A DNA stretch of 7,410 nucleotides from CAYMCV01 sp964389005 (GCA_964389005.1 CAYMCV010000119.1:1-7410); one strand, 5' to 3'. Positions 1 through 6,386 are shown, counted from the stretch's first letter. Translations and numbers: made by a program. The notes: generated from the letters alone by a model not told the origin.

Positions 1-56
1 TAGAACTAAAACTCAGTTGAAGTCAGAGGGGTTGCATCTCGATTTACAATTGAGGG

Positions 57-125
57 TGTTACATGGGGACGGGGCAAGTGTATCATTGCGACGCAATGAT
101 ACACTTGCCCCGTCCCCATGTAACA
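57..125. repeat. Perfect 69-nt palindrome, REP-like element (copy 1)
   Basis: Two 34-base arms (57-90 and 92-125) are exact reverse complements around a single central base (A91); I checked the pairing base by base and found no mismatch. The left arm contains ATGGGGACGGGGCAAGTGT (63-81). Solitary copies of this arm recur at 2931-2961 (30 of 31 identical) and from 6237 (22-base identical core). G-rich GGGGACGG arms of this sort are known to me from REP-like repeats and ends of IS200/RAYT-type (Y1 transposase) elements in Clostridia, but no transposase lies in this window. That link is inference. As RNA it would fold into a very long hairpin. Confidence 0.9.
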
Positions 126-136
126 TTTATCTTTTT
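57..136 (+). terminator. Possible rightward terminator formed by the palindrome
   Basis: The 34-bp hairpin is followed at once by a T-rich stretch (126-136, TTTATCTTTTT), so an upstream transcript reading rightward could end here. The stem is far longer than a normal intrinsic terminator and the T run is interrupted. The other side has no matching T run, so leftward termination is not supported. It would separate the gene at 206 from whatever lies left of the window. Confidence 0.35.
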
Positions 137-155
137 CAGCATCTTGGGCATACTA

Positions 156-185
156 TTCTCATCGGATTTTGAATGTCCGTATAAA
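156..185 (+). promoter_or_regulatory. Weak candidate sigma-A promoter for the NmrA-like gene
   Basis: TTCTCA (156-161) and TATAAA (180-185) are 18 bases apart, matching the -35 and -10 consensus at four and five of six positions. The predicted start near 192 leaves a leader of about 14 bases before the ATG, just enough to include the AGGAG at 195-199. It is the best pair I can find between the palindrome and the gene, but it could be chance. Confidence 0.3.
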
Positions 186-205
186 TCATAGAATAGGAGC
201 ATATC

Positions 206-1180
206 ATGGGTAAATTGTTATTGACAGGAGTGGGCGGTAACTTGGGAACGGAGGCGGCCAATGTATTATTGCGCTTAACCGACAAGAACAACGTAATTTT
301 GTGTGGTCATGATGAAGCATTACTTGAAAGTTTTAGAGCGCAGGGAGTCGAGACGCGTGTAGCAAATTTTAACGTGGCGGAGGGCTTAACGGAAATTTTT
401 AGCGGCGCGGAGCGTCTCGCTCTGATTTCTATGCCATTTGTAGGAGATAAAAGACAAAAGGCACATAAGAATGTAGTGGACGCGGCGGTGCAGGCGGGGG
501 TTTTACAGATTATTTACACTTCGCTCGTAAATGCAGGAGATGAGACCAATCCCAGTGTGGAGAAGCGAGACCATATCTATACCGAAAACTATATCAAGGA
601 AACCGGTCTTGATTACATTTTTCTAAGGAATTCGCAGTTTGCGGAAGCAATGATTACCAACTATTTTACATTTGTCGAGATGGGAGGAGTTCTCAAAAAT
701 TCTCAGGGAAACGGAAAAATGGCTTATATCTCCAGAAAAGACTGTGCCAAAGCGGTGGCTTATGCGTTGCATAACGGCGCTGCTTATCATAATGCAACAC
801 TCAATATTAACGGTCCGGAACTCATGACCATTTCCGATTTTATCGCATATGGAAATACAGCAACCGGAAATCATGTTGTGTATCAGGAGATTACCGATGA
901 GGAGAATTACGAAATTTTTGACGCGATGGGTGTTCCGCGTACCACAGACGGAGTTTTTAAGGAAGGTTCAAAAGCTCCTTATTCCTCTGACGGTATGGTG
1001 ACATTTGCACAGGCAATTCGTCTTGGGAAAATGGATGTTTTTACGGACGATTTCTTTAAACTGACGGGCGAAGAATTGATTACGGTTCCATACATGTTTG
1101 CACATGCTGAGGAATTTCAGGTAGGAGAACGTCATTCTCTTGATACGATAGATAATTCATTGATTATAAAGCGGGATTGA
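206..1180 (+). CDS. NmrA/QOR2-like NAD(P)-binding oxidoreductase (atypical SDR)
   Basis: A 324-residue cytosolic protein of the extended/atypical short-chain dehydrogenase superfamily. The N-terminus has a beta strand followed by the dinucleotide-binding glycine motif TGVGGNLG (G8, G11, G14). The central part carries a YTS segment (104-106), and YISRKDCAKAVAYAL (174-188) matches the family's conserved 'srdD-A' stretch. INGPELMTISDF (201-212) corresponds to the usual 'GPexlT' motif. This layout fits NmrA-like proteins and quinone oxidoreductase 2 (QorB/YtfG) relatives, which bind NAD(P)H and reduce quinones or act as redox sensors. The protein has about 35 residues more than typical QOR2 members, at the C-terminus. 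The canonical SDR YxxxK is not evident, so catalysis is uncertain. The start is supported by AGGAG (195-199) six bases upstream. Its neighbours are two other oxidoreductases, but a promoter between them suggests at least partly separate expression. Superfamily confident; substrate unknown. Confidence 0.88.
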   Translation: MGKLLLTGVGGNLGTEAANVLLRLTDKNNVILCGHDEALLESFRAQGVETRVANFNVAEGLTEIFSGAERLALISMPFVGDKRQKAHKNVVDAAVQAGVLQIIYTSLVNAGDETNPSVEKRDHIYTENYIKETGLDYIFLRNSQFAEAMITNYFTFVEMGGVLKNSQGNGKMAYISRKDCAKAVAYALHNGAAYHNATLNINGPELMTISDFIAYGNTATGNHVVYQEITDEENYEIFDAMGVPRTTDGVFKEGSKAPYSSDGMVTFAQAIRLGKMDVFTDDFFKLTGEELITVPYMFAHAEEFQVGERHSLDTIDNSLIIKRD

Positions 1181-1188
1181 AGTATAAT
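1160..1188 (+). promoter_or_regulatory. Sigma-A-type promoter for the nitroreductase/AKR operon
   Basis: TTGATT (1160-1165) and a perfect TATAAT (1183-1188) are separated by exactly 17 bases, giving a predicted start near 1195. The -35 box lies in the last codons of the upstream gene (stop 1178-1180) and the -10 lies just after its stop. The position fits transcription of the gene starting at 1221. Confidence 0.6.
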
Positions 1189-1190
1189 TG

Positions 1191-1205
1191 TTCATGAATC
1201 ATGAA
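1191..1205. promoter_or_regulatory. Operator-like palindrome at the predicted transcription start
   Basis: TTCATGA-A-TCATGAA is a perfect 7+1+7 inverted repeat starting two bases after the -10 box and ending inside the Shine-Dalgarno (AAGGAGG, 1204-1210). A dimeric repressor bound here would block open-complex formation, or the RNA hairpin could mask the ribosome binding site. No regulator is encoded in the window, so the binding protein is unknown. Confidence 0.4.
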
Positions 1206-1220
1206 GGAGGGAAATAACAA

Positions 1221-1751
1221 ATGGATACGTTTACTTGTATGATGAACAGACATTGCTACAGAGGTAGTTACACAACGGAGGCGGTTCCCAGACAGGATTT
1301 GATTAAGATTATGGAGGCCGGATTGTCGGCTCCGTCGGGCTGCAACAAACAGACAACAAGTTTGATTGCAGTAGACGATCAGGAATTACTTGAGAAGTTG
1401 AAGGCGGCAATCGAACCGCCGATTGCGAAGAATGCCCCCGCTTTTATCTGTGTTTTGACCAAAAGGGTGATTGCAATAAGGAATCAATGTTACGCGGTAC
1501 AGGATTATTCTGCGGCAATTCAAAATATGCTGCTGGAAATTGTTGATTTGGGCTATCAGAGTTGCTGGTACGAAGGACGGGTTACGGACGAAAACAGGAT
1601 TTGTGATAAGTTGGAAGAAATTTTATCGGTGCCGGAAGAATATGATTTGGTTTGTGTGCTGCCGGTCGGAAAGGCAGCAGAAAGCGTTCAGGGACCGAAT
1701 AAAAAGAGCTTCGAGGAGAGAGCCTGGTTTAACGGGTTCGGAGGAGAATGA
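1221..1751 (+). CDS. Small nitroreductase-family FMN oxidoreductase
   Basis: A 176-residue protein of the nitroreductase family: homodimeric, FMN-containing, cytosolic enzymes that use NAD(P)H to reduce nitro compounds, quinones or enones. Visible family motifs are NRHCYRG (9-15, the position of the usual RxSxRxF FMN-phosphate motif, with R10 and R14 kept and Ser replaced by Cys12), APSGCNKQ (37-44, the usual APSxxNxQ), DYSAAIQNMLLEIVDLGYQSCW (95-116, the dimer-core helix ending in the conserved GxxSCW) and VLPVGKA (146-152, the usual iPiGyp). It is shorter than the roughly 200-220 residues of NfsA/NfsB types, as in the compact clostridial subgroup. The start is set by AAGGAGG (1204-1210) ten bases upstream. 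Its stop overlaps the start of the aldo/keto reductase gene, so the two are translationally coupled. A promoter and a 15-base palindrome sit directly upstream. Family certain, substrate unknown. Confidence 0.93.
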   Translation: MDTFTCMMNRHCYRGSYTTEAVPRQDLIKIMEAGLSAPSGCNKQTTSLIAVDDQELLEKLKAAIEPPIAKNAPAFICVLTKRVIAIRNQCYAVQDYSAAIQNMLLEIVDLGYQSCWYEGRVTDENRICDKLEEILSVPEEYDLVCVLPVGKAAESVQGPNKKSFEERAWFNGFGGE

Positions 1752-2929
1752 TGCAATACAGAAAAGATAAATCGGGAAATGAACTGTCCATACTGGGATA
1801 TGGATGTATGCGATTCAGCAAACACGGGAACAGTACCGATCTTGATAAGGCCGAGAAAGAAGTAATGGAAGCGATTCGTCAGGGGGTAAACTATTTTGAT
1901 ACCGCCTACATATACCCGGGAAATGAAGCCGCGCTGGGTGAAATACTCCATCGAAACAATTGTCGTGAACAAATCAACATTGCGACGAAGTTGCCGCATT
2001 ATTTGATTAAATCCAAGGCCGGAATTGAGAAGTATTTCCAGGAAGAATTGAAACGCCTGCAAACGGATTATATTGATTTTTATCTGATGCATATGCTGAC
2101 TGATATTGCCGCGTGGGATAAAATGTGTCGACTCGGCATCAAAGAGTGGATTGCGGAGAAGAAAGAAAAGGGAGAAATTCGGAATCTCGGGTTCTCGTTT
2201 CATGGAAAAACGGAAGCTTTTTTGGAGATATTGAATGCTTACGACTGGGATTTTTGCCAGATTCAATACAACTATATGGACGAGACAAGCCAAGCCGGCA
2301 GACGCGGGCTGGAAGAAGCCGGGAAAAGAGGAATTCCGGTTATCATCATGGAGCCGCTTCGTGGAGGTAAACTGGTCAATATGCTGCCGGAAAGCGCCAA
2401 AAATCTGATTGCGCAGTATGATAAGAAACGAACGGCCGCCGAGTGGGCGCTGCGTTGGTTATGGGATCAGCCGCAGGTCACATGCGTGCTATCCGGAATG
2501 AATTCCATGGAAATGGTTCAGGAGAATGTACGGATTGCAAGCGAAGCTACAATCGGAGATTTTTCTGAGGAGGACCAAAAGTTCATCCAAGAACTAAAGA
2601 CTGCCATCAGCGAGAAAACGAAAGTCGGTTGCACGGGTTGCGGATATTGTCAGCCATGTCCCAAAGGGGTAGATATTCCGACGGCATTCCGTTGTTATAA
2701 TGCGATGTATCTTGAGGATAAGGCCGCAGGCAGATTCGAATATACACAAATGACAGCCTATAAAAAAGAGGATATCAATGCATCTGCATGTATCGGATGC
2801 GGAAAGTGTGAACAACACTGCCCGCAGCATATTGAAATTCGAAAAGAATTGAAAAATGCCGCAAAAGAATTGGAAACGTTCAAATACAAGGCGTATCGAA
2901 GGGCAATCAAAATTTTCAAGATGTGGTAA
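1751..2929 (+). CDS. Aldo/keto reductase with C-terminal two-cluster ferredoxin-like domain
   Basis: A 392-residue fusion. Residues 1 to about 285 form an aldo/keto reductase TIM barrel with the expected catalytic set: D50 and Y55 (FDTAYIYPGNE), K80 (ATKLP) and H114 (LMHM). A terminal ferredoxin-like segment has CTGCGYCQPCP (C294, C297, C300, C303) and CIGCGKCEQHCP (C347, C350, C353, C357), fitting two [4Fe-4S] clusters. This is the standard architecture of the Fe-S aldo/keto reductases of anaerobes; physiological substrates are mostly undefined. Two adjacent ATGs are possible (1748 and 1751). GGAGGAG (1740-1746) is too close to 1748, so 1751 is preferred. Either choice overlaps the nitroreductase stop (ATGA or TGATG), implying coupled translation and equal expression. 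The clusters could pass electrons to or from a partner such as the coupled flavoenzyme, which is inference. A REP-like repeat begins two bases after the stop codon. Confidence 0.95.
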   Translation: MQYRKDKSGNELSILGYGCMRFSKHGNSTDLDKAEKEVMEAIRQGVNYFDTAYIYPGNEAALGEILHRNNCREQINIATKLPHYLIKSKAGIEKYFQEELKRLQTDYIDFYLMHMLTDIAAWDKMCRLGIKEWIAEKKEKGEIRNLGFSFHGKTEAFLEILNAYDWDFCQIQYNYMDETSQAGRRGLEEAGKRGIPVIIMEPLRGGKLVNMLPESAKNLIAQYDKKRTAAEWALRWLWDQPQVTCVLSGMNSMEMVQENVRIASEATIGDFSEEDQKFIQELKTAISEKTKVGCTGCGYCQPCPKGVDIPTAFRCYNAMYLEDKAAGRFEYTQMTAYKKEDINASACIGCGKCEQHCPQHIEIRKELKNAAKELETFKYKAYRRAIKIFKMW

Positions 2930-2930
2930 A

Positions 2931-2961
2931 TGTTACATGGGGACGGGGCAAGTGTTTCATT
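2931..2961 (+). repeat. Solitary REP-like arm (copy 2)
   Basis: Matches the left arm of the 57-125 palindrome at 30 of 31 positions (the difference is T2956 against A82). No right arm follows. It starts one base after the TAA at 2927-2929. Similarity to copy 3 appears to run on to about 2973 (CATTCTATTTTTATGC against CATTTTATTTGATATGC), so the real unit may be about 43-45 bases. With no inverted partner it forms no obvious terminator hairpin. Confidence 0.85.
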
Positions 2962-3057
2962 CTATTTTTATGCACTAAGTATGGAGCGTATGTTTGGTAT
3001 GCAACATAGAATGTGAACTGCTTATTTCGTAGAATCAAAGAGCGCCACAGAAATGGA

Positions 3058-3777
3058 ATGGTAAGTTATATGTTTTTTACGGATGCGAAAGGGATATTGT
3101 CTCCACAAAACGGCATGAATCTTTACAGGGGCTGTACGCACGGATGCATTTATTGTGACAGCCGGAGTAAGTGTTATAACATCGACCATGATTTTGAGGA
3201 TATTGAGGTCAAGCAGAACGCGCCGCTTTTACTGGAACAGGCACTTCGCGGGAAGCGCCAAAAGTGCATGATTGGAACGGGCGGAATGTGCGATCCCTAT
3301 ATGCACTGCGAAGAAGAGTTGCGATTAACGCGAAAATGTCTTGAATTAATTGATCGTTATGAGTTTGGGCTGGCGATTCAGACCAAGTCAAATCGAATTC
3401 TGCGGGATTTGGATTTGCTAAAAAGTATCAATCAAAAAACCAAATGTGTGGTGCAGATAACATTAACTACATACGACGAAGAATTGTGTAAAATCCTGGA
3501 GCCTAACGTGTGTACGACCCGTGAGCGGATAGAGGTGCTACATATTCTGCGCGAAAACAGAATTCCGACAATTGTCTGGCTTTCACCGATTCTGCCGATG
3601 ATTAACGATACCAGGGAGAATATCCAAGGAATATTGGATGCATGCATTCGAGAGAACGTGCGCGGCATCATTAATTTTGGCATGGGCTTGACGTTACGTG
3701 AAGGAAATCGAGAGTATTTTTATCAAAAACTGGATTGTCATTTTCCGGGAATGAAGGAACGCTATAAACAGAAATAA
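3058..3777 (+). CDS. SPL-family radical SAM protein, C-terminally truncated by an in-frame stop
   Basis: An iron-sulfur enzyme of the radical SAM superfamily, in the group related to spore photoproduct lyase. The [4Fe-4S]-binding CxxxCxxC is clear in NLYRGCTHGCIYCDSRSKCY (C26, C30, C33 counting from the ATG at 3058). GTGGMCDPYMHCEEELRLTRKCLELI (from about residue 73) is the family's 'GsmsDPYnpyE...T...LEl' region, followed by IQTKSN and VQITLTTYDEELCKILEP, all of the SAM-binding barrel. The reaction for this subgroup is unknown. Start choice is unsure: the frame opens at a GTG (3013) without a ribosome site, while ATGs at 3058 and 3070 put MFFTDAKGILS where family members usually begin; none has a good Shine-Dalgarno. 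The reading frame stops at TAA 3775-3777, but the expected C-terminal tail continues in the same frame to 3945. The whole would be about 295 codons, the usual family size. The product here lacks about 56 residues. Confidence 0.85.
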   Translation: MVSYMFFTDAKGILSPQNGMNLYRGCTHGCIYCDSRSKCYNIDHDFEDIEVKQNAPLLLEQALRGKRQKCMIGTGGMCDPYMHCEEELRLTRKCLELIDRYEFGLAIQTKSNRILRDLDLLKSINQKTKCVVQITLTTYDEELCKILEPNVCTTRERIEVLHILRENRIPTIVWLSPILPMINDTRENIQGILDACIRENVRGIINFGMGLTLREGNREYFYQKLDCHFPGMKERYKQK

Positions 3778-3945
3778 GGAAATGCTTATGAAATCAATAG
3801 TGATAACAGCGAGGAATTAATGGCATTGTTTCGTCAAAAATGCGAAGATAACAACATGATGTGGCGCATGGAGGATTGTTTCCGGTATTTACATGAATTC
3901 CCACAACGATATAATCAATTGGATTTGATGCAGTTTATGGAGTAA
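3778..3945 (+). pseudogene. Detached C-terminal tail of the SPL-family radical SAM gene
   Basis: Reading straight on from the TAA at 3775-3777 gives 55 sense codons in the same frame, ending in TAA 3943-3945. They begin GNAYEINSDNSEELMALF and continue RQKCEDNNMMWRMEDCF, RYLHEFPQRYNQLDLMQFME. From memory of the family, the normal C-terminus reads 'YGN.YEcnS.n...Lm..F...C....i......RY.h.F....Q..L', so this is the missing tail and the stop replaces the Tyr of the 'KYGN' motif. One base change from TAT or TAC to TAA explains it. There is no frameshift and no obvious start with a ribosome site for separate translation. It is either a recent nonsense mutation, a sequencing error or, less likely, readthrough. 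Confidence 0.75.
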
Positions 3946-3988
3946 TCGAATCAATCATTGTAACATCAAATATTTTAGGAGGTTCACC

Positions 3989-4837
3989 ATGATCACGGTT
4001 GAGAATTTGGCATTCAGTTACACAAAGCACCCGTTCATGAACGATATCAGTTTTCATGTAAAAAAGGGAGAAATCTTTGGATTTCTCGGTCCTTCCGGTG
4101 CAGGGAAAAGCACATTGCAGAAGATTCTGATTGGTATTATTAAGAATTATGAGGGAAGTGTTGTAGTAAACGGAACCGAAATCCGCCTGGCTGATAACGC
4201 ATTTTATGAAAACATCGGAATTGATTTTGAGTTTCCTAGCCTTTATGATAAGCTCTCGGCCCGGAAGAATCTTGAATTTTTTGCGTCGCTTTACAAGGGA
4301 AATTTAAGAGACATTAATCAACTTTTAGAGGAGGTTGGTTTGCTTCAGGATGCAGATAAAAAAGCCGGAGAATTTTCCAAGGGAATGAAGGGGAGGCTCA
4401 ACTTTATCAAGGCATTGGTACATGATCCGGAACTTTTATTTCTGGATGAGCCGACCGGCGGATTAGATCCCACGAACAGTCGCTTGATGAAGGACATGAT
4501 ACTCAAAGAGCGAGAACATGGAAAAACGATTATTCTCACAACACATCATATGGAAGATGCTGCGGAATTATGCGACAGAGTTGCTTTTATTGTTGACGGT
4601 CATATCAAAGCGGTGGATACGCCGCACCATTTGATTATGCAAAAAAGCGCAGCCAATATCACTTATTCCTATGTGGAAAACGGACAGGAACTTAGTGGGG
4701 AATGTGCATTGAATCTGACGGCGCAAGATGAAAAATTGAAAACTCTGCTTGCGGAGAACCGGATTCTCACAATTCATTCAAAGGAGCAGACACTTGGTGA
4801 CGTTTTTATGGATATAACGGGGAGGAGATTATCGTGA
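3989..4837 (+). CDS. ABC exporter ATP-binding protein (fluoroquinolone-export-like group)
   Basis: The 282-residue nucleotide-binding subunit of an ABC-2-type exporter, acting at the inner face of the membrane. It has Walker A GPSGAGKST (34-42), a signature region FSKGMKGRL (129-137, the variant common in ABC-2 exporters in place of LSGGQ), Walker B LLFLDEP (149-155, with E154 catalytic), a D-loop GGLDP (157-161) and the switch histidine H186 in TTHHMED. The usual Q-loop glutamine is absent: IGIDFEFPSLYDKLS (76-90) puts Glu81 there. A C-terminal extension (about 215-282), ending in TLGDVFMDITGR, is typical of drug-export ATPases. AGGAGG (3977-3982) lies six bases before the ATG. The two permease genes follow with 4-base overlaps, so this opens a three-gene operon. 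The arrangement and permease type resemble systems annotated as fluoroquinolone exporters after M. tuberculosis Rv2686c-Rv2688c; the real substrate is not determinable. Confidence 0.93.
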   Translation: MITVENLAFSYTKHPFMNDISFHVKKGEIFGFLGPSGAGKSTLQKILIGIIKNYEGSVVVNGTEIRLADNAFYENIGIDFEFPSLYDKLSARKNLEFFASLYKGNLRDINQLLEEVGLLQDADKKAGEFSKGMKGRLNFIKALVHDPELLFLDEPTGGLDPTNSRLMKDMILKEREHGKTIILTTHHMEDAAELCDRVAFIVDGHIKAVDTPHHLIMQKSAANITYSYVENGQELSGECALNLTAQDEKLKTLLAENRILTIHSKEQTLGDVFMDITGRRLS

Positions 4838-5523
4838 GGGCATTGAACCTTGTACGAGGAGATTTGCGTTTTATCAATCGATACGGAATTACATTTATCT
4901 ATGTGATTTTTACAATTGTCTATCTGTGCATTCTTTCGTTGATTCGTGGAGAGGCGAAGGAAATAACGGCAACTGTCCTGATTTATACCGATCCTGCCGC
5001 AATGGGACTTTTTTTCATGGGTGCGATGATGATGCTGGAGAAAAGCCAGTGTGTGAATTGTTCATTAAGTGTGTCGCCGATTACGACGAATGAATACATT
5101 TTATCAAAAATTCTATCGCTGTTGGTTCCGGGAACCTTGGTTGCCGCAATTTTATGCGCGTTTGCATTGCCAACGCGATTGTTGACTGCGATTCCTGCGG
5201 TCATGATATCTTCTGCAATTTTTTCACTATGCGGACTGATATGTGCCGTACACGCGAAATCTTTGAACGGTTTTATCATTATGGTAATTCCGTTTGAAAT
5301 ACTGATTTTTATACCGGCAATGTATGATTTGTTTGGTGACTTGCGCGGATGGTTTTGGTTGCTTCATCCGGGGGTGGCGGCCATGCGACTGATTCTCGGC
5401 GATTTGCGCTTGTGGTTTGTAGGCGCGTTTGGGATGCTGTTCTGGCTTTGTATTGCGTTTCTTTTTTGTAAGAAGGCTGTTAAAAAGTACTTTGTAGAGA
5501 TGGGAGGCGGGAAAATACTGTGA
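4834..5523 (+). CDS. ABC exporter permease subunit 1
   Basis: A 229-residue integral membrane protein with about six hydrophobic helices (roughly residues 20-37, 47-68, 94-112, 117-139, 145-165, 192-212) and a basic C-terminal end. The N-terminus MRALNLVRGDLRFINRYGI and the segment SPITTNEYILSKILSL (81-96, the usual cytoplasmic coupling region of ABC-2 permeases) suit the short permeases annotated as fluoroquinolone export subunits. Translation starts at GTG in a GTGA overlap with the ATPase stop, with GGAGGAG (4821-4827) six bases upstream, so synthesis is coupled to the ATPase. It very likely forms a heterodimeric channel with the product of the next gene. Family placement is by pattern; the transported compound is unknown. 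Confidence 0.85.
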   Translation: MRALNLVRGDLRFINRYGITFIYVIFTIVYLCILSLIRGEAKEITATVLIYTDPAAMGLFFMGAMMMLEKSQCVNCSLSVSPITTNEYILSKILSLLVPGTLVAAILCAFALPTRLLTAIPAVMISSAIFSLCGLICAVHAKSLNGFIIMVIPFEILIFIPAMYDLFGDLRGWFWLLHPGVAAMRLILGDLRLWFVGAFGMLFWLCIAFLFCKKAVKKYFVEMGGGKIL

Positions 5524-6233
5524 AAGCAATCTGCTCTTCGTTTCTAAAATTTGTTCGCGGCGTATTCGATGATTATATGTTGGCAGCGTGTATGTTGACA
5601 CCGGTACTGATGGGTGCACTGTTTCGTTTGGGAATACCGAGATTGGAGATGTTCCTATGTACGACATTCTCACAGAGCGAAATTTTAGCCCCTTATTATT
5701 TGATTTTTGACTTGGTTATTTGCGTCATGACGCCGATTATGTATGCGTATGCGGGAGTTATGACAATGCTGGAAGAATTTGATAACGGAACAGCACGTTA
5801 TCTGATGGTAACCCCAATTGGAAGAAGCGGTTATTTTGTCTCTCGGATTGGGTTTGGAACCGCCTTCGGAGCAGTGATGTCAACTGTGACGATTGTGATT
5901 TGCGGATTGTCAGGGATGAGTTTGGGAATGATTGTTTTGGAGTCCGTATTCTGTGCAATCACAAGTCTTATTATTGCTGTGTTTGTCATTTCTTTTGCCG
6001 GAAACAAGGTGGAGGGGATGGCACTCGTCAAACTTAGCAGTGTGTTGATTCTTGGCATTCCGGCGGTGTTTTTTTTACCGCAACCGTTTGTATATCTGGC
6101 CGGCATTTTTCCGAGCTATTGGTTTACACTCGTTGCCAGAGAACGTAATTTGATTTTTAGTATACCGACATTACTGGTGTCTGCCGCGTGGTTTGCGCTA
6201 CTATACAGAAAATTTTGCAGACGACTGGTGTAA
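5520..6233 (+). CDS. ABC exporter permease subunit 2
   Basis: A 237-residue membrane protein with about six helices (roughly 20-38, 58-82, 109-130, 132-159, 168-186, 210-230). The segment LEEFDNGTARYLMVTPIGRSGYFVSR (84-109) is the characteristic 'E...gT...l.vTPl....Y...r' cytoplasmic coupling motif of ABC-2 permeases. The start is GTG, overlapping the previous stop as GTGA, with GGGAGG (5502-5507) upstream. It is similar in size and topology to subunit 1 but clearly different in sequence, which fits a heterodimeric exporter served by one ATPase gene. It closes the operon: a repeat arm starts three bases after its TAA. Confidence 0.86.
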   Translation: MKAICSSFLKFVRGVFDDYMLAACMLTPVLMGALFRLGIPRLEMFLCTTFSQSEILAPYYLIFDLVICVMTPIMYAYAGVMTMLEEFDNGTARYLMVTPIGRSGYFVSRIGFGTAFGAVMSTVTIVICGLSGMSLGMIVLESVFCAITSLIIAVFVISFAGNKVEGMALVKLSSVLILGIPAVFFLPQPFVYLAGIFPSYWFTLVARERNLIFSIPTLLVSAAWFALLYRKFCRRLV

Positions 6234-6236
6234 CAG

Positions 6237-6267
6237 TACATGGGGACGGGGCAAGTGTTACATTTTA
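6237..6267 (+). repeat. Solitary REP-like arm (copy 3)
   Basis: A 22-base core (6237-6258) is identical to the arm of the 57-125 palindrome and to copy 2. The next bases read TACATTTTATTTGATATGC, similar to the sequence after the copy 2 core. It lies three bases after the TAA of the last ABC gene, in the same orientation as copy 2, and has no right arm. The rest of the gap up to 6434 holds no recognisable gene, only the candidate promoter at 6357. Confidence 0.85.
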
Positions 6268-6356
6268 TTTGATATGCTATGAGCTGTCATGATTACGGAC
6301 GCAAATATCGAAGTTATTGCAGTGCAATTTGCTGGAATTTCAACCGATTAAACCGC

Positions 6357-6386
6357 TTGACAGCAGTAAAATTCAGAATTTGCAAT
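6357..6386 (+). promoter_or_regulatory. Candidate promoter for the 6435 operon
   Basis: A perfect TTGACA (6357-6362) is followed after 18 bases by TGCAAT (6381-6386), which matches the -10 consensus at four of six positions, including the important A and final T. It would start transcription near 6393, about 40 bases before the ATG at 6435. The -10 is imperfect, so this is tentative. Confidence 0.35.

Noticed and set aside
2..172. An open frame without a start codon running from the left edge through the palindrome to TGA at 170-172, possibly the tail of an upstream gene.
   Set aside because: The translation (beginning RTKTQLKSEGLHLDL) is not one I recognise, and most of it is the palindrome itself. 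It could be a real gene end, but 56 codons give no support.
1688..2293. A 201-codon minus-strand open frame opposite the aldo/keto reductase gene.
   Set aside because: The + strand carries complete catalytic and cluster motifs here, and the antisense translation shows no family features.
2940..2950. The GGGGACGGGG run in the repeats as a possible G-quadruplex.
   Set aside because: Each solitary copy has only two G runs, so a standard intramolecular quadruplex needing four spaced runs is not supported.
3959..3966. TGTAACAT upstream of the ABC operon, matching the outer end of the repeat's right arm.
   Set aside because: Only eight bases, AT-rich, and without any of the G/C-rich core.
4032..4043. 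CGTTCATGAACG, a perfect 12-base palindrome resembling the operator-like site at 1191-1205.
   Set aside because: It lies inside the coding sequence of the ABC ATPase, in a normal family segment, and only the central TTCATGA is shared. Most likely chance.
5227..5673. A 148-codon open frame on the minus strand across the two permease genes.
   Set aside because: It lies opposite two well-supported membrane protein genes, has low-complexity composition and no recognisable motif. It is a shadow frame.
6279..6356. A short frame in the gap before 6435 (ATG ATT ACG GAC..., about 20 codons).
   Set aside because: It has no ribosome site and no recognisable product, and it lies just before the candidate promoter.
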